The translations under genes were made by a program, and so were the position numbers. A stretch of DNA of 25,699 nucleotides from NCBI GenBank assembly GCA_001799195.1, contig MGSU01000309.1, positions 19,032 through 44,730 on the forward strand. The letters run 5' to 3'. Every line of letters starts with the position of its first letter. The stretch's first letter is position 1. The notes under the pieces were generated by a model. That model was not told the DNA's origin and did no database searches. It saw nothing but the letters and a program-made list of their open reading frames with translations. Shown in pieces: positions 14,092-23,500 of the stretch. This DNA is from Deltaproteobacteria bacterium RIFOXYA12_FULL_61_11 (lineage in GTDB: Bacteria > Bdellovibrionota_F > JAHFAK01 > YA12-FULL-61-11).

Positions 14092-14403
14092 ATGAGCCAC
14101 AACGACCTAGAGAATGCCTTGATCGGCGGCGATTCGAAGCAGAACGCCAACCTCGATTTCATCCTCGACATCCCGTTGAAGATGACCATCGAGTTCGGCA
14201 GGACGAAGATGCTCATCAACGAGTTGCTCCAACTCGGCATCGGTTCGATCATCGAGTTGGACAAGACGGTTGATGAGCCTCTCGAACTGCTGGTCAATGG
14301 CAAGCTCGTGGCGCGTGGCGAGGTGGTGGTGATGAACGACAAACTGGCCATCAAGATCACCGACATCATCACGCCCAAGGAACGTATCGAGAGTCTGAAG
14401 TAA
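14092..14403 (+). CDS. fliN: Flagellar motor switch protein FliN (103 aa)
   Basis: FliN forms the base of the C-ring and docks the export ATPase complex through FliH. The protein is essentially one SpoA domain: LDFILDIPLKMTIEFGRTKM, LLQLGIGSIIELDKTVDEPL, ELLVNGKLVARGEVVVMND and KLAIKITDIITPKERIESL. This is the complete canonical pattern. The 20-residue N-terminal extension is polar. It is the short FliN form, not the longer FliY type with an extra phosphatase domain. GGGAGTGA lies 5 nt upstream of the ATG. Expression probably uses both read-through and the sigma54-like promoter at 14046. Confidence 0.95.
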   Translation: MSHNDLENALIGGDSKQNANLDFILDIPLKMTIEFGRTKMLINELLQLGIGSIIELDKTVDEPLELLVNGKLVARGEVVVMNDKLAIKITDIITPKERIESLK

Positions 14404-14432
14404 CCACAGTTCCGACAACCCGGAGCACGAGC

Positions 14433-15566
14433 ATGAAGACGATCGCTAAGGTGAGTTGCGCCCTCTCGTTGGCCCTTGCAACCCTTTGTCATGCAGGGCA
14501 AACGACCTCTTTCCAAGAACTCTCGGTCAAGACCGAGGAGCAGCGCTTCTCAGTCGAATTACAGTTTTCCAAGGCTCTTGGGTATGATGCCCGGCCGTTC
14601 TCGAGCTATCGCAACTACCTTCATGTGGAGTTTCCCGAAACTCGGGTCAAGGGCGGCACCCGTTCCTTCCCGGTGCAGGACGACTCCCTGGTCGAGGAAA
14701 TCCTGCTGGTCCAGTTCTCTCCCAGTTTGATGCGCCTGCGGTTAGTCCTCAAACAGGATGCAGCGGCCTTGCTCGAGCACAGCTCCCTGGTCATCGAAGG
14801 CGGAGTAGCCCGGTTGGTCGTGGATCGGCCGCCCGCCGAAACGCAAGCCGCGGCGATCGACGCTCCAACTACGAAGACGGTCGAACCTGCGTTGTTGCCG
14901 GTGCTCACTCCCGAGGAGGGGGACGAATTCGTCCTCGAGAGCTTGACCCAGCCGCGGGTCGAAGGGCAAGCCCAAGAGGTCGCCCATGCTGCTCAATCCG
15001 ACCCCAAACCGGTGGTCGAACCCGAGGACGAATTCATCACCGCTGGGGAGCAAGGGAGCTTTCTCGCGGGGAAGGACCTGGACGGAGTCAAAGCCTTGTT
15101 CGGCGGACGCGTGCTGACCTCTCTGTTCCTGGTCGTGGCCTTGATCCTCGGGCTGGGTTTCGCCTACCGTAAGATCTCCGCCCGGCTCGGGTTGCCCTTC
15201 AAGCAGGCAGGGGGGCTGGGCATCAAGGTTGTGGCCAACCAATTCATCGCGCCGAAGAAGAGCCTCGCCCTCGTCCACATCGGCACGCAGTACTTCCTGC
15301 TCGGAGTTGCCGCCGATGGCATTTCGTTGATCTCCGAGGTCGGTCAAACCGAAGCCGGAGAGGAGCGGAACGCTGCAACGACTGCCTTGCCGAGCAGTCC
15401 CGACGACAAGACCACGTTCAATGAACAACTCAAACGCAGCCTGTTCCAACAGCGCAAGACCGGTGCACCGACCGAGAGCAAGGCCGGGCGCGAACGGCTG
15501 ATGGAGATGGCGAAGTTGTCCGAATTGATCCGGGACAAGGTCAGCATGCTCGGTGTGCAGCGCTGA
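14433..15566 (+). CDS. fliO: FliO-like flagellar protein with a long N-terminal periplasmic domain (377 aa)
   Basis: FliO helps assemble the FliP ring of the export gate. Here residues 1-22 are a signal peptide (MKTIAKVSCALSLALATLCH). Residues about 30-130 form a beta-rich domain reminiscent of an AMIN-type envelope-binding domain (RFSVELQFSKALGYDARPF, then YLHVEFPETRVKGG and later LVIEGGVARLVVDRPP). An acidic linker leads to a membrane helix at about 226-246 (LTSLFLVVALILGLGFAYR). The FliO core follows (IKVVANQFIAPKKSLALVHI, then GTQYFLLGVAADGISLISEV). The total is well above the usual FliO length of about 100-220. The AMIN comparison is a fold-level impression. Position between fliN and fliP supports the identity. 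Confidence 0.85.
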   Translation: MKTIAKVSCALSLALATLCHAGQTTSFQELSVKTEEQRFSVELQFSKALGYDARPFSSYRNYLHVEFPETRVKGGTRSFPVQDDSLVEEILLVQFSPSLMRLRLVLKQDAAALLEHSSLVIEGGVARLVVDRPPAETQAAAIDAPTTKTVEPALLPVLTPEEGDEFVLESLTQPRVEGQAQEVAHAAQSDPKPVVEPEDEFITAGEQGSFLAGKDLDGVKALFGGRVLTSLFLVVALILGLGFAYRKISARLGLPFKQAGGLGIKVVANQFIAPKKSLALVHIGTQYFLLGVAADGISLISEVGQTEAGEERNAATTALPSSPDDKTTFNEQLKRSLFQQRKTGAPTESKAGRERLMEMAKLSELIRDKVSMLGVQR

Positions 15567-15651
15567 CGGTTCGCTCGACCACCTCTCGGCACCGAGGTGC
15601 GCTAAGGCACCCACTTCTCGAGTTCATGGTCCCTCACGCGAAGGCACACTC

Positions 15652-16404
15652 ATGAGAAGCTCGCGCTGGTTTGTCTATCTGTTCCTGGCGTTCATACTGG
15701 TTGGACCTGTGGTGGAAGCCCAGACCATCACCATTCCCAGGCTCAGCCTGGATTTCGAGCAGAGCGATAAACCAAAGGAAATCGTTTCGGCGATCAAGAT
15801 CGTCATTGCCATGACGCTGCTCGCCCTGGCTCCGTCCCTCCTGTTGGCCATGACGTCCTTCACCAGGTTGGTCATCGTCCTCTCGCTGCTACGTCAAGCT
15901 ATCGGAGTCCACCAAGCCCCGCCCAATCAGGTGGTGGTCGGCTTGGCTATCTTCCTCACCTTCTTCATCATGCAGCCCTACCTCAACGAGATCAACGAGA
16001 AGGCACTGCAGCCCTACCTGGCCGAGAAGATCAGCCAAGACCAGGCCCTCGATGGGGCGGTAAAACCCTTGCGCACCTTCATGCTCAAGCAGACCCGAAA
16101 GAAGGACCTGGCCATGTTCCTGTCCCTGTCCAAGGCCCCGAGGCCTCAGACCCCGGACGATATTTCCCTGGTGAGCCTGGTCCCGGCTTTCATCATCAGC
16201 GAACTCAAATCGGCCTTCCAGATGGGATTCATGATCTACATTCCCTTCCTGGTCATCGACATGGTGGTAGCCACCATCCTGATGGCCATGGGCATGATGG
16301 TTTTGCCTCCGATCCTGATCTCGTTACCGTTCAAGTTGATGCTGTTCGTGATGGTGGATGGCTGGAGTCTCATGATGCACTCGGTAATGAAGAGCTTCAA
16401 CTGA
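15652..16404 (+). CDS. fliP: Flagellar export gate protein FliP (250 aa)
   Basis: FliP is the main ring component of the flagellar type III export gate. The N-terminus is a cleavable-type signal (SSRWFVYLFLAFILVGPVVE). The core has TLLALAPSLLLAMTSFTRLV, then IVLSLLRQAIGVHQAPPNQV and GLAIFLTFFIMQPYL, a charged periplasmic loop, and the C-terminal helices LVPAFIISELKSAFQMGFMI, IPFLVIDMVVATILMAMGMM and PPILISLPFKLMLFVMVDGW. These are the hallmark FliP sequences. The ATG at 15652 has GAAGG 7 nt upstream. An earlier in-frame ATG would overlap fliO and lacks family support. Confidence 0.97.
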   Translation: MRSSRWFVYLFLAFILVGPVVEAQTITIPRLSLDFEQSDKPKEIVSAIKIVIAMTLLALAPSLLLAMTSFTRLVIVLSLLRQAIGVHQAPPNQVVVGLAIFLTFFIMQPYLNEINEKALQPYLAEKISQDQALDGAVKPLRTFMLKQTRKKDLAMFLSLSKAPRPQTPDDISLVSLVPAFIISELKSAFQMGFMIYIPFLVIDMVVATILMAMGMMVLPPILISLPFKLMLFVMVDGWSLMMHSVMKSFN

Positions 16405-16414
16405 GGTAGCCGCC

Positions 16415-16684
16415 ATGACCGAAGAATATATCATGGGCCTGATGGCCGGAGCGTTGCGCACGGCACTGTTCGTCGGGGCTCCGTGCCTGCTCGCCGGTTT
16501 CGTGGTCGGCATGATCATCTCCCTGTTCCAGGCGGTGACCCAGATCCATGAGGCCACGTTGACCTTCATTCCCAAGATCGTGGCCATCTTCCTGACCCTG
16601 CTCTGGTTCGGGCCGAGGATCCTTGCCTCGATGATCGATTTCACCCGGCAGATGATCATCTCGATCCCTACCGTCGTGCAGTAA
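16415..16684 (+). CDS. fliQ: Flagellar export gate protein FliQ (89 aa)
   Basis: FliQ is a two-helix membrane protein that packs around the FliP-FliR ring. The sequence has the two hydrophobic helices of the family: GALRTALFVGAPCLLAGFVV joined to GMIISLFQAVTQIHEATLTF, then IPKIVAIFLTLLWFGPRILA and a short tail. The conserved QAVTQIHEATLTFIPK stretch between the helices is intact and diagnostic. The length of 89 residues is exactly typical. A GAGG site precedes the ATG, 10 nt after fliP, and fliR follows after 9 nt. Confidence 0.97.
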   Translation: MTEEYIMGLMAGALRTALFVGAPCLLAGFVVGMIISLFQAVTQIHEATLTFIPKIVAIFLTLLWFGPRILASMIDFTRQMIISIPTVVQ

Positions 16685-16693
16685 GGACGGGCG

Positions 16694-17485
16694 ATGTTCA
16701 CGTTGCCCTTCAGTTATCAGGATGTGCAGTTGTTCCTGCTGATCGCGGCCAGGGTCAGCTCCTTCTTGATGCTCTTCCCGGTGCTCGGCAGCCCGGAGAT
16801 TCCGAACCGCATACGGATCCTCCTTGCGCTGGCCTTTACCCTGGTGTTGTTCCAATTGCGCCGGGCAGGCTGGGTCGGGGTGTCTCAGGATCTCGGAGTT
16901 CTGGCCTATTTTGCTGGCCTCGAAGTGGTAAAAGGCTTGTTGCTCGGTCTCCTCGGGCGTTTCATCATGTCCGCGATCAACCTCGCGACACAGCTCTTCG
17001 GGCAGAACATGGGTCTGGCCATGGCCAACATGTTCGATCCCGTGTCGCAACAACAGGTCTCGGTTGTGCAACGATTGTATGTGCTGTTCTACGTCGTCAT
17101 CTTCCTCCAACTCGATATCCACCACGATGTGTTGCGCATCCTGGCCGTCTCCTTCGATACTATGCCGATAGGTCCGATGAGCCTGAGCGAGGAGACCTTT
17201 AACTTCGTCGTAGCCCAGGGAACCAAAATGTTCGTGGTCGCCCTGAAGATCAGCGCTCCGATCCTGGTGACCGTAACCCTGTCCAACTTGGTGCTCGGTA
17301 TCATCGTGCGCACCGCGCCGCAGATGAACATCTACTTCGCAGTCGGCATGTTCGGGAACATCGTCCTCGGTATGTTGATCCTGTTGTTCAGTCTGCCGTT
17401 CTACCTGCAACTCTTCCGTGACCTTGCGTGGGACATCAACCGCTCCGTGGAGCACTTGGTGCGGCTGCTCGGTGGGGTGGCCTGA
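16694..17485 (+). CDS. fliR: Flagellar export gate protein FliR (263 aa)
   Basis: FliR is the single-copy subunit that completes the FliP5-FliQ4-FliR1 gate. The family pattern is present: FLLIAARVSSFLMLFPVLGS, then PEIPNRIRILLALAFTLVLF, AGLEVVKGLLLGLLGRFIMS, FGQNMGLAMANMFDP, a hydrophobic VVIFLQLDIHHDVL segment, and the conserved RTAPQMNIYFAVGMF near the C-terminus. Length is typical. AAGGACGGG precedes the ATG. In most genomes flhB and flhA follow fliR; here the next gene is a giant lipoprotein, so they must lie elsewhere. Confidence 0.96.
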   Translation: MFTLPFSYQDVQLFLLIAARVSSFLMLFPVLGSPEIPNRIRILLALAFTLVLFQLRRAGWVGVSQDLGVLAYFAGLEVVKGLLLGLLGRFIMSAINLATQLFGQNMGLAMANMFDPVSQQQVSVVQRLYVLFYVVIFLQLDIHHDVLRILAVSFDTMPIGPMSLSEETFNFVVAQGTKMFVVALKISAPILVTVTLSNLVLGIIVRTAPQMNIYFAVGMFGNIVLGMLILLFSLPFYLQLFRDLAWDINRSVEHLVRLLGGVA

Positions 17486-17510
17486 GTTCGGTGGTCGATC
17501 GAGCGAGGCT

Positions 17511-17534
17511 TTCGGTCCACATCCCGAACGTTTT
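17511..17534 (+). terminator. Possible weak terminator after fliR
   Basis: TTCGG at 17511-17515 pairs with CCGAA at 17524-17528 around an 8-nt loop. It is followed after two bases by TTTT (17531-17534). The stem is only 5 bp and the T-run is short, so this is a weak candidate for ending the flagellar transcript before the lipoprotein gene. Confidence 0.3.
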
Positions 17535-17544
17535 CCTATATAGT
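17516..17544 (+). promoter_or_regulatory. Possible sigma70 promoter of the giant lipoprotein gene
   Basis: TCCACA at 17516-17521 (4/6) lies 17 nt from TATAGT at 17539-17544 (5/6). Transcription would start near 17551. This region is strikingly AT-rich compared with its surroundings. The -35 is poor, so the call is tentative. Confidence 0.4.
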
Positions 17545-17586
17545 GTGCGGCCGATGCGAGGAGTTCGAGTGGACAAGGGGGACACG

Positions 17587-20500
17587 ATGACGCGCAGGAC
17601 TTGGCTACTCGGAGGAATGCTTCTTGTGGCGCTGGTTCTGGGATGTTCCCGGGACGACTCGGACTACACGCCCATCGACATCGACCGCGTCCCCAACTCC
17701 ACCGGCGAACTGGACCTGAACGTGGTCTACGAGCAGGGGAAACCCCGCCTCTCGTGGACGTTGCCCAAGAACCTCGCCTTCCGTTACAGTAAGATAGCGG
17801 TATTCCGCGCAGAATTCGAAGCCCTGGACGATGCGGCTGCAGAACCTTCGGCCGCGGCGCTGCCTGCTGCTGCGCTGCCTGCTGCTGCTCTCCCTGCTGC
17901 AGCGCTGCCCTCGAGCGGTATCCCAGGTGGAACATCCGTCACCGGGGTACGGGCGTTCAAGTACAGTGCCCAAGACTATTCCGAAGAGCGCCATACCTAT
18001 GAAGAAATAGCCAGGATTTCCGGTAGTGCTACGACCTATCTCGATGCGAAGACCGAGGAGAACCTCGTCTATCTCTATCGGATCATGGCCATACGCGGGG
18101 GATCGTTCCTGGTTTCCCGGCTGACCAACCGCTCGAGTACGGACAGGGACGGAGACGGCCGTAATGACGACCGCGATGTTTTCCCCGACAATCCCTCGGA
18201 ATGGCGCGATCTCGACCGGGACGGCGTAGGAGATGCTGCCGATCTCGATGATGATGGCGACGGGGTGCCCGATTTCGTCGAAGCCCGGGAGAGCCTGGAT
18301 CCTTCCAACCCCGACACCGATGGTGATGGGATTCCCGATGCAAAGGATTTGGCCGCCAACGAGGGGAAATTCGCCGTGTATTCCCTCTCGCCGAGCCGTG
18401 GGTTCGTTACCGGGGGGATCAGCGTCGAGGTGCGAGGTGAGAACTTCCCGGCCGATCTGAGCGTTCGTTTCGGCACGAAGAGGGCCACGATCACGGCTGT
18501 AGAAGCGGGACGGTGCACGGTCACGGTGCCGCAAGGCGAGGCGGGGACGGTCGATGTTGTCCTGAGTCGCGCGAGCGAACCCTTGGCGGTGCTCCGAGGA
18601 GCCTTCCGGTATTTCATCCCCGGGAAGTTGCCGGCCCTCTTCCTGGTCGAAGGCGGCAAGGTGGCAACCGCACCGATACTTTCCCTAGGACAACAGGGGG
18701 TTCGGCTGTGTCTTGTGGTCGAGAACAGTGCCGAGACGCCGGTGCGGGTCTACGATTGGGATGGGAATGGCGAGCCGGACCTCCATGCCGTGGATTTCCG
18801 CCCGGTGTTCACCCAGGGGGAAGCCGGAGTGAACCAAGACTATTCGGTGCGTCTCGAACGCGGGGTGGGAGCCTCGAATTGCCTGGTACCTCCCTACAGC
18901 GAGGCCGTCCCGAATATCGAAGTCAATCCTCTGACGGTGTTGCCTGGAAATAAGGCGTTGTATTCGTTCCTTTTTAATATTTCACCCGAAGCAGGCGGAG
19001 TAAGCCTGCAGGAGACCGGCAGCGTCGAGGTCGGGGTAGGAGCGAGGACCCTGCTCCTCGACCAGGGCAATCGCATGGTACTCGACGAGGTACTCTCGCC
19101 GGCGACCTTCACGTTGACCGAGCTCTCCGAGCTCGACTACGAGCTCTTCCTGGCCGGCGTCGAGGTTCGCGAGGACGGGTACGTGCTCTCCCCGAGTGTC
19201 GCCGGAGAGGGTTTGGTGGTGGTGGAGGGGCAACCTTTCGCCGTGGTGCTCGAGGCCCAGAACAAAGGGTTCGCCCCGTTCCGAGACCTGACCTTCGAGG
19301 AACTGGTGCTCAGCGGGAGCGGGGAGTTCGGGAAGCTCGGGGTGTTGGAAAGGCCGGATCCCGAGATCCTCGATCTCCCGGGCAAGTCCAAGCACGCTTT
19401 CACGTTCATCTTCCAGGCCGGACCAGGGGGGCGAGGAAGTTACACCTTCAGTTCGAACCTCTCGGGCAGGACTTCGGCAGGGGAAGAGCTTGCTCTGCCC
19501 GACCGGACCAGCGGAGAGCTGCAGGTCTTGACTCCTGCCCGTCTCGTGGTCACCGAGGCGCAGATGCCTGCTGCCCTGAACGTGGGCCAGAGCGGCGGCG
19601 AGGTCGTCCTGAGCGTCTCCAACTTCGGCGAATCCGCTGCCTCGCTCACCGGGCTGACCCTGCACCTCTTTGATCAAGAACACAATTTCATCCCCGATGC
19701 TCCCGTCCGCTTCTTAGCCGCGGGGGCCAATGCCAAGAGTCTGATAGGAGGGGGCAGCGTGCAGCTCCGGGGTACCCTGGGTTTGAAGGCTCAGGCCCAA
19801 CCGGGAGCCTACCTCCTCGCCCCACAGGTCGCAGGCACGGACAGCCACTCGAACGTCGGCATCAGCAGTGAGGTGACCGATGCTGCCACTCCCTTCCGTA
19901 TCCTGGCCCCGGCCCGTATCGCGGTCAGGGCGGTCAGACCCTCGACGAGCACGATCTCGCAGGGCAGGAAGAACTTCGCCATTGAGGTCGAGGTCGAGAA
20001 TCTGGGCGATGCTGCCGCGTTGCTCGTCGAACTGGTCCCGACCATGGTCAATCAGAGCGGCACTGACGCCGGCCAGGCCTTTCTCGGCAGGATCGCCGAG
20101 AACAGTCCGACGTCGGTCGCCGGCAAGCAGCAGTCGGTCTTCCTGTTGGAGGTAGATGTCGCCGCGACGGCGCCGGCCGGTACCTACCAGGTGACGGCTC
20201 GCGCTCGCTGCCGGGACGTGAACGACGGGTCTCTTAGCGAACACGATTCGGCTCTCGACGAGGTGAGTGGGACCTTTTCCGTGATTCGCCCTGCCGAACT
20301 CGAGGTGACGGACGCCACGCTCAGTACCGTGGTGGTCAGTCAGGGCCAGAGCGGCCTGATCCTGTCTTTCACCGGGACCAACCTCGGTTCCGAGGATATT
20401 CTCCTCTCTCCGGTCGAGGCGTCGTTCGCCCTCGGTACTGTCGACCATTCCTATGACTACCTGCTGTTCCCCGATCCCACCAATCCGGTGCTCCTCGAGG

Positions 20501-23500
20501 CCGGGGAGAGCGCCCAGTTCAAAGCGACCCTGGGAGTCCTCGAAGACGCCACTCCGGGGCAGGTCCAGGTGTTTCCCCGGCTGCTCGGAGCAGGGGCCAT
20601 TTCCGGACAGCAGATCGCCGACACGCCCCCGACAGCGCTCGTGCTCAGCGTCAAGCAACGAGCCACCCTCTCGTGTAACCTGCTCTTCGCTCGCAGCCCG
20701 CTGACCGAGGGCCAGGATGTAGCCCTGACCGTCCGGGTCACGAACTCCGGCGAGGCTTCGGCGCTCGCCGCCGAGCTCGACCCCCTGCAACTCGTGCCCA
20801 CCGGCACCGGCCGGGTAACGTACCTCTCCGGGCCGTTGCCGCTCTCGGCCGCAATACCGGGCGGTACCTCGAAGGATTTTGCCTATGTGTATTCCACGGG
20901 CCAGGGGTCGACGGGCTCCCTGAATTTCGCGGTGCGGGCCGAGGCGATCGATCAATATTCCCAGCTCGCCGTGGCCTCGGAGAGCGCCACTGCAGCTCTC
21001 GAACTCCAGACCCAAGCCCGGGTCGAGGTTCTCGCGGTCAACGCAGCCCAAACCCTTGTCAGCAGAGGTCAGAATACCGCGGTCACGCTGAGGGTCAGGA
21101 ATCTCGGAACGGCTGCCCTGCGGTTGGACGAGTCCATGCTCGGCCTCAGCTTCACCGATCCGGCCCAGAACGACCGAGCTGCCGATTATCAGGTCCAACC
21201 AGCCTTTTCGTCGGAAGCCCTGCTCCTCCCAGGGCTCGGGAGCGTTGACCTTCCCTTCACCGTGAGCGTCGTGAGTACCGCGACCGTGGACACGGTCATC
21301 ACCGTGGATGGCAGGGCCGGTGGGAAAGACCTCAACAACGATGCAGTCACGAGCGATAGCACTGCCACGGTCAAGGCCGCGTGGGAGGTGAAAACCCCGG
21401 CCCGGATCGTCCTCGACAGCCTCCAGGTCGGTCCTCAGTCGGTCAATCAGGGTCAGACTGGCCTTCCCGTGGCCTTGAACGTGAGCAACCCGGGCGGTGC
21501 TCCCCTCGAGCTCTCCGCGGCAGGACTCGTGTTGCGCGATGCGAGCAACTCCGATGTTTCCAGCCAGTTCACGGTCGCACCCTCATTCAACAACCCGGAA
21601 CTCATTCCCGGCGCGGGGAGTGTGACCCTGAGCTTCACCCTCGGCGTTTCCTCCACGGCCTCTTCGGGCTTGGTGACGCTCGATGCGGTCGTGACAGGGA
21701 AAGACCAGCTCTCGGGTAACACCATGACAGCGAACGGAGCCACGACCAAAGATACCATCCTGGTCCAGACCCCGGCCCGGTTGCAGTCGACCTTGACGGC
21801 AACGCCGACCCCTCTCTCCGAGGGCCAGACCCTCACCGTACAACATCTCGTCACTAATCTTGGTGAGGCCACGGCTAGGACGGTGTTGCCCGGAACCCCG
21901 ATCCTCTCCGGCCAGGGACATGCGACCCTGGTCAGCGGACCTCTTCCGGCTTCAGCCGATCTCGCCGGAGGGCAGGCCCAAGTCTTCTCGTACACCTATG
22001 CGACCACGAGCGGTAGCGCTGGCACTCTGACCTTCTCGGCCGTGGCCAACGGCACCGATGCCAACGTGGCAACGGCGGTGAGCAGTCAAACGGCCTCGTC
22101 CGGGGTGGTGACCATCCAGAGCCCCGCGAAGTTGGAGGTGCTCGCGGTTCTTTCGACCAAGGCAAAACTGTCCTTGGGGCAACGCAATGTCCCGGTGACG
22201 GTATCGGTCCGGAACCCCGGCCAGGCCTCGGTCGCGATCACCAGCGCGGGGTTGACCCTGCGCGATCGCAACGGCAACGATGTCGCAGCCGAGTACCAGC
22301 TCACGACGGTGCAGGCTCCGACGAGCCTTGCCGGTGGTCTCTCGACGACCTACGACTATACCCTCACCGTCGATGCAGCGGCCACGCTTGGCGACGTCAT
22401 CCTGGATTTCGGCATCAGGGGCCAGGATCAGAACAGCGGCCTCGGAGTGCAGGATCTCGCCGCAGACAGTCCGCTCACGGTCACGGTCCAGACTCCGGCT
22501 GCTTTGACAGTACAGGCAGTCTCGACCGCGGTGGAGACCATCAGCCAAGGCCAACAGAACGTCCAGGTCCAGATGACCGTGGTCAACGGAGGCCAGGCCG
22601 GCGCGACGCTCAATGCACTGAGCCTCTCCTTCACCAAGGACGGCGGTTCGGTCGGAACGGACTACACGGTCGTGCCCGCTCCTTCCAACCCGACGACTAT
22701 CGCCGGTCTCCAGACTTCGACCTTCATCTTCAGCGTGAGTTGCGGTGCCACGGCTACCCGCGGCGGTGTGGTGTTCGATGGTTCCGTGAGCGGCGCCGAC
22801 GGCAATTCCGGCAGCCCGCTTACCGCCAGCGGCGCCCTGAATCCCGACAGTTGGACGGTTCAGAGTCCTGCGGTCCTAGAGGTGGTGAGTGTTGCCTCGA
22901 ACTACGACCAGGCTGTCCGGAGGCAACGGGGGCTCGATCTGCTGGTGACCGCGCGCAATACCGGGGAGGCCGGAGCCACGCTCGGAGCGGTGACCCTGTT
23001 CATAGGTGCTCTCGGGGGGCAGAACCGCCTCGCCGAATACACGGTCACGGCCGCTCCGGGCAATCCCACCGGTCTTGCCGGGGGCGTCTCGGCAGTCTTC
23101 TCCTATTCCCTCGAGGTGAGCGCGAACGCGACCCTCGGCCCCATGACTCTGGATGCCACTCTCTCCGGCAGCGATGTCAACAGCGGGCTTGCGAAGTCCG
23201 ATACCGACGGTGCGACGGCAAAAGATCTCTGGACCGTGGTGCGTCCGGCCGTCCTCGAGGGTTCCTTCGCCCTATCCCGTACGAGGATCTCCGAGGGCCA
23301 GGACCTGAGCGTCACCTTCAGCGTGCGGAATAACGGCGATATCGACGCGCTCGCGGTCACACCCGCGTCCTTGACCCTCAACGGTGTCGCAACCCCGGTC
23401 TCCGGACCCATCCCCGCAAGTGCCACCATCGTCGCGGGCGCCGAGGTCGCGTTCGTCTACCAGTTCCTGACCGGACCCGGTTCGGCGGGCAATCTGGATT

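Noticed and set aside
15579-15598. CACCTC/GAGGTG inverted repeat in the fliO-fliP gap
   Set aside because: It can fold in competing ways with short stems and lacks a T-run. With fliP following closely, I see no regulatory case for it.
16397-17935. 512-codon minus-strand frame opposite fliQ/fliR
   Set aside because: Composition is His-, Gln- and Glu-rich low complexity and lies entirely over well-recognised fliQ and fliR.
19714-21198. Long antisense frames opposite the giant lipoprotein
   Set aside because: The plus-strand frame is continuous for over 8 kb with a clear domain periodicity. The minus-strand frames show no motif or ribosome-binding site of note.
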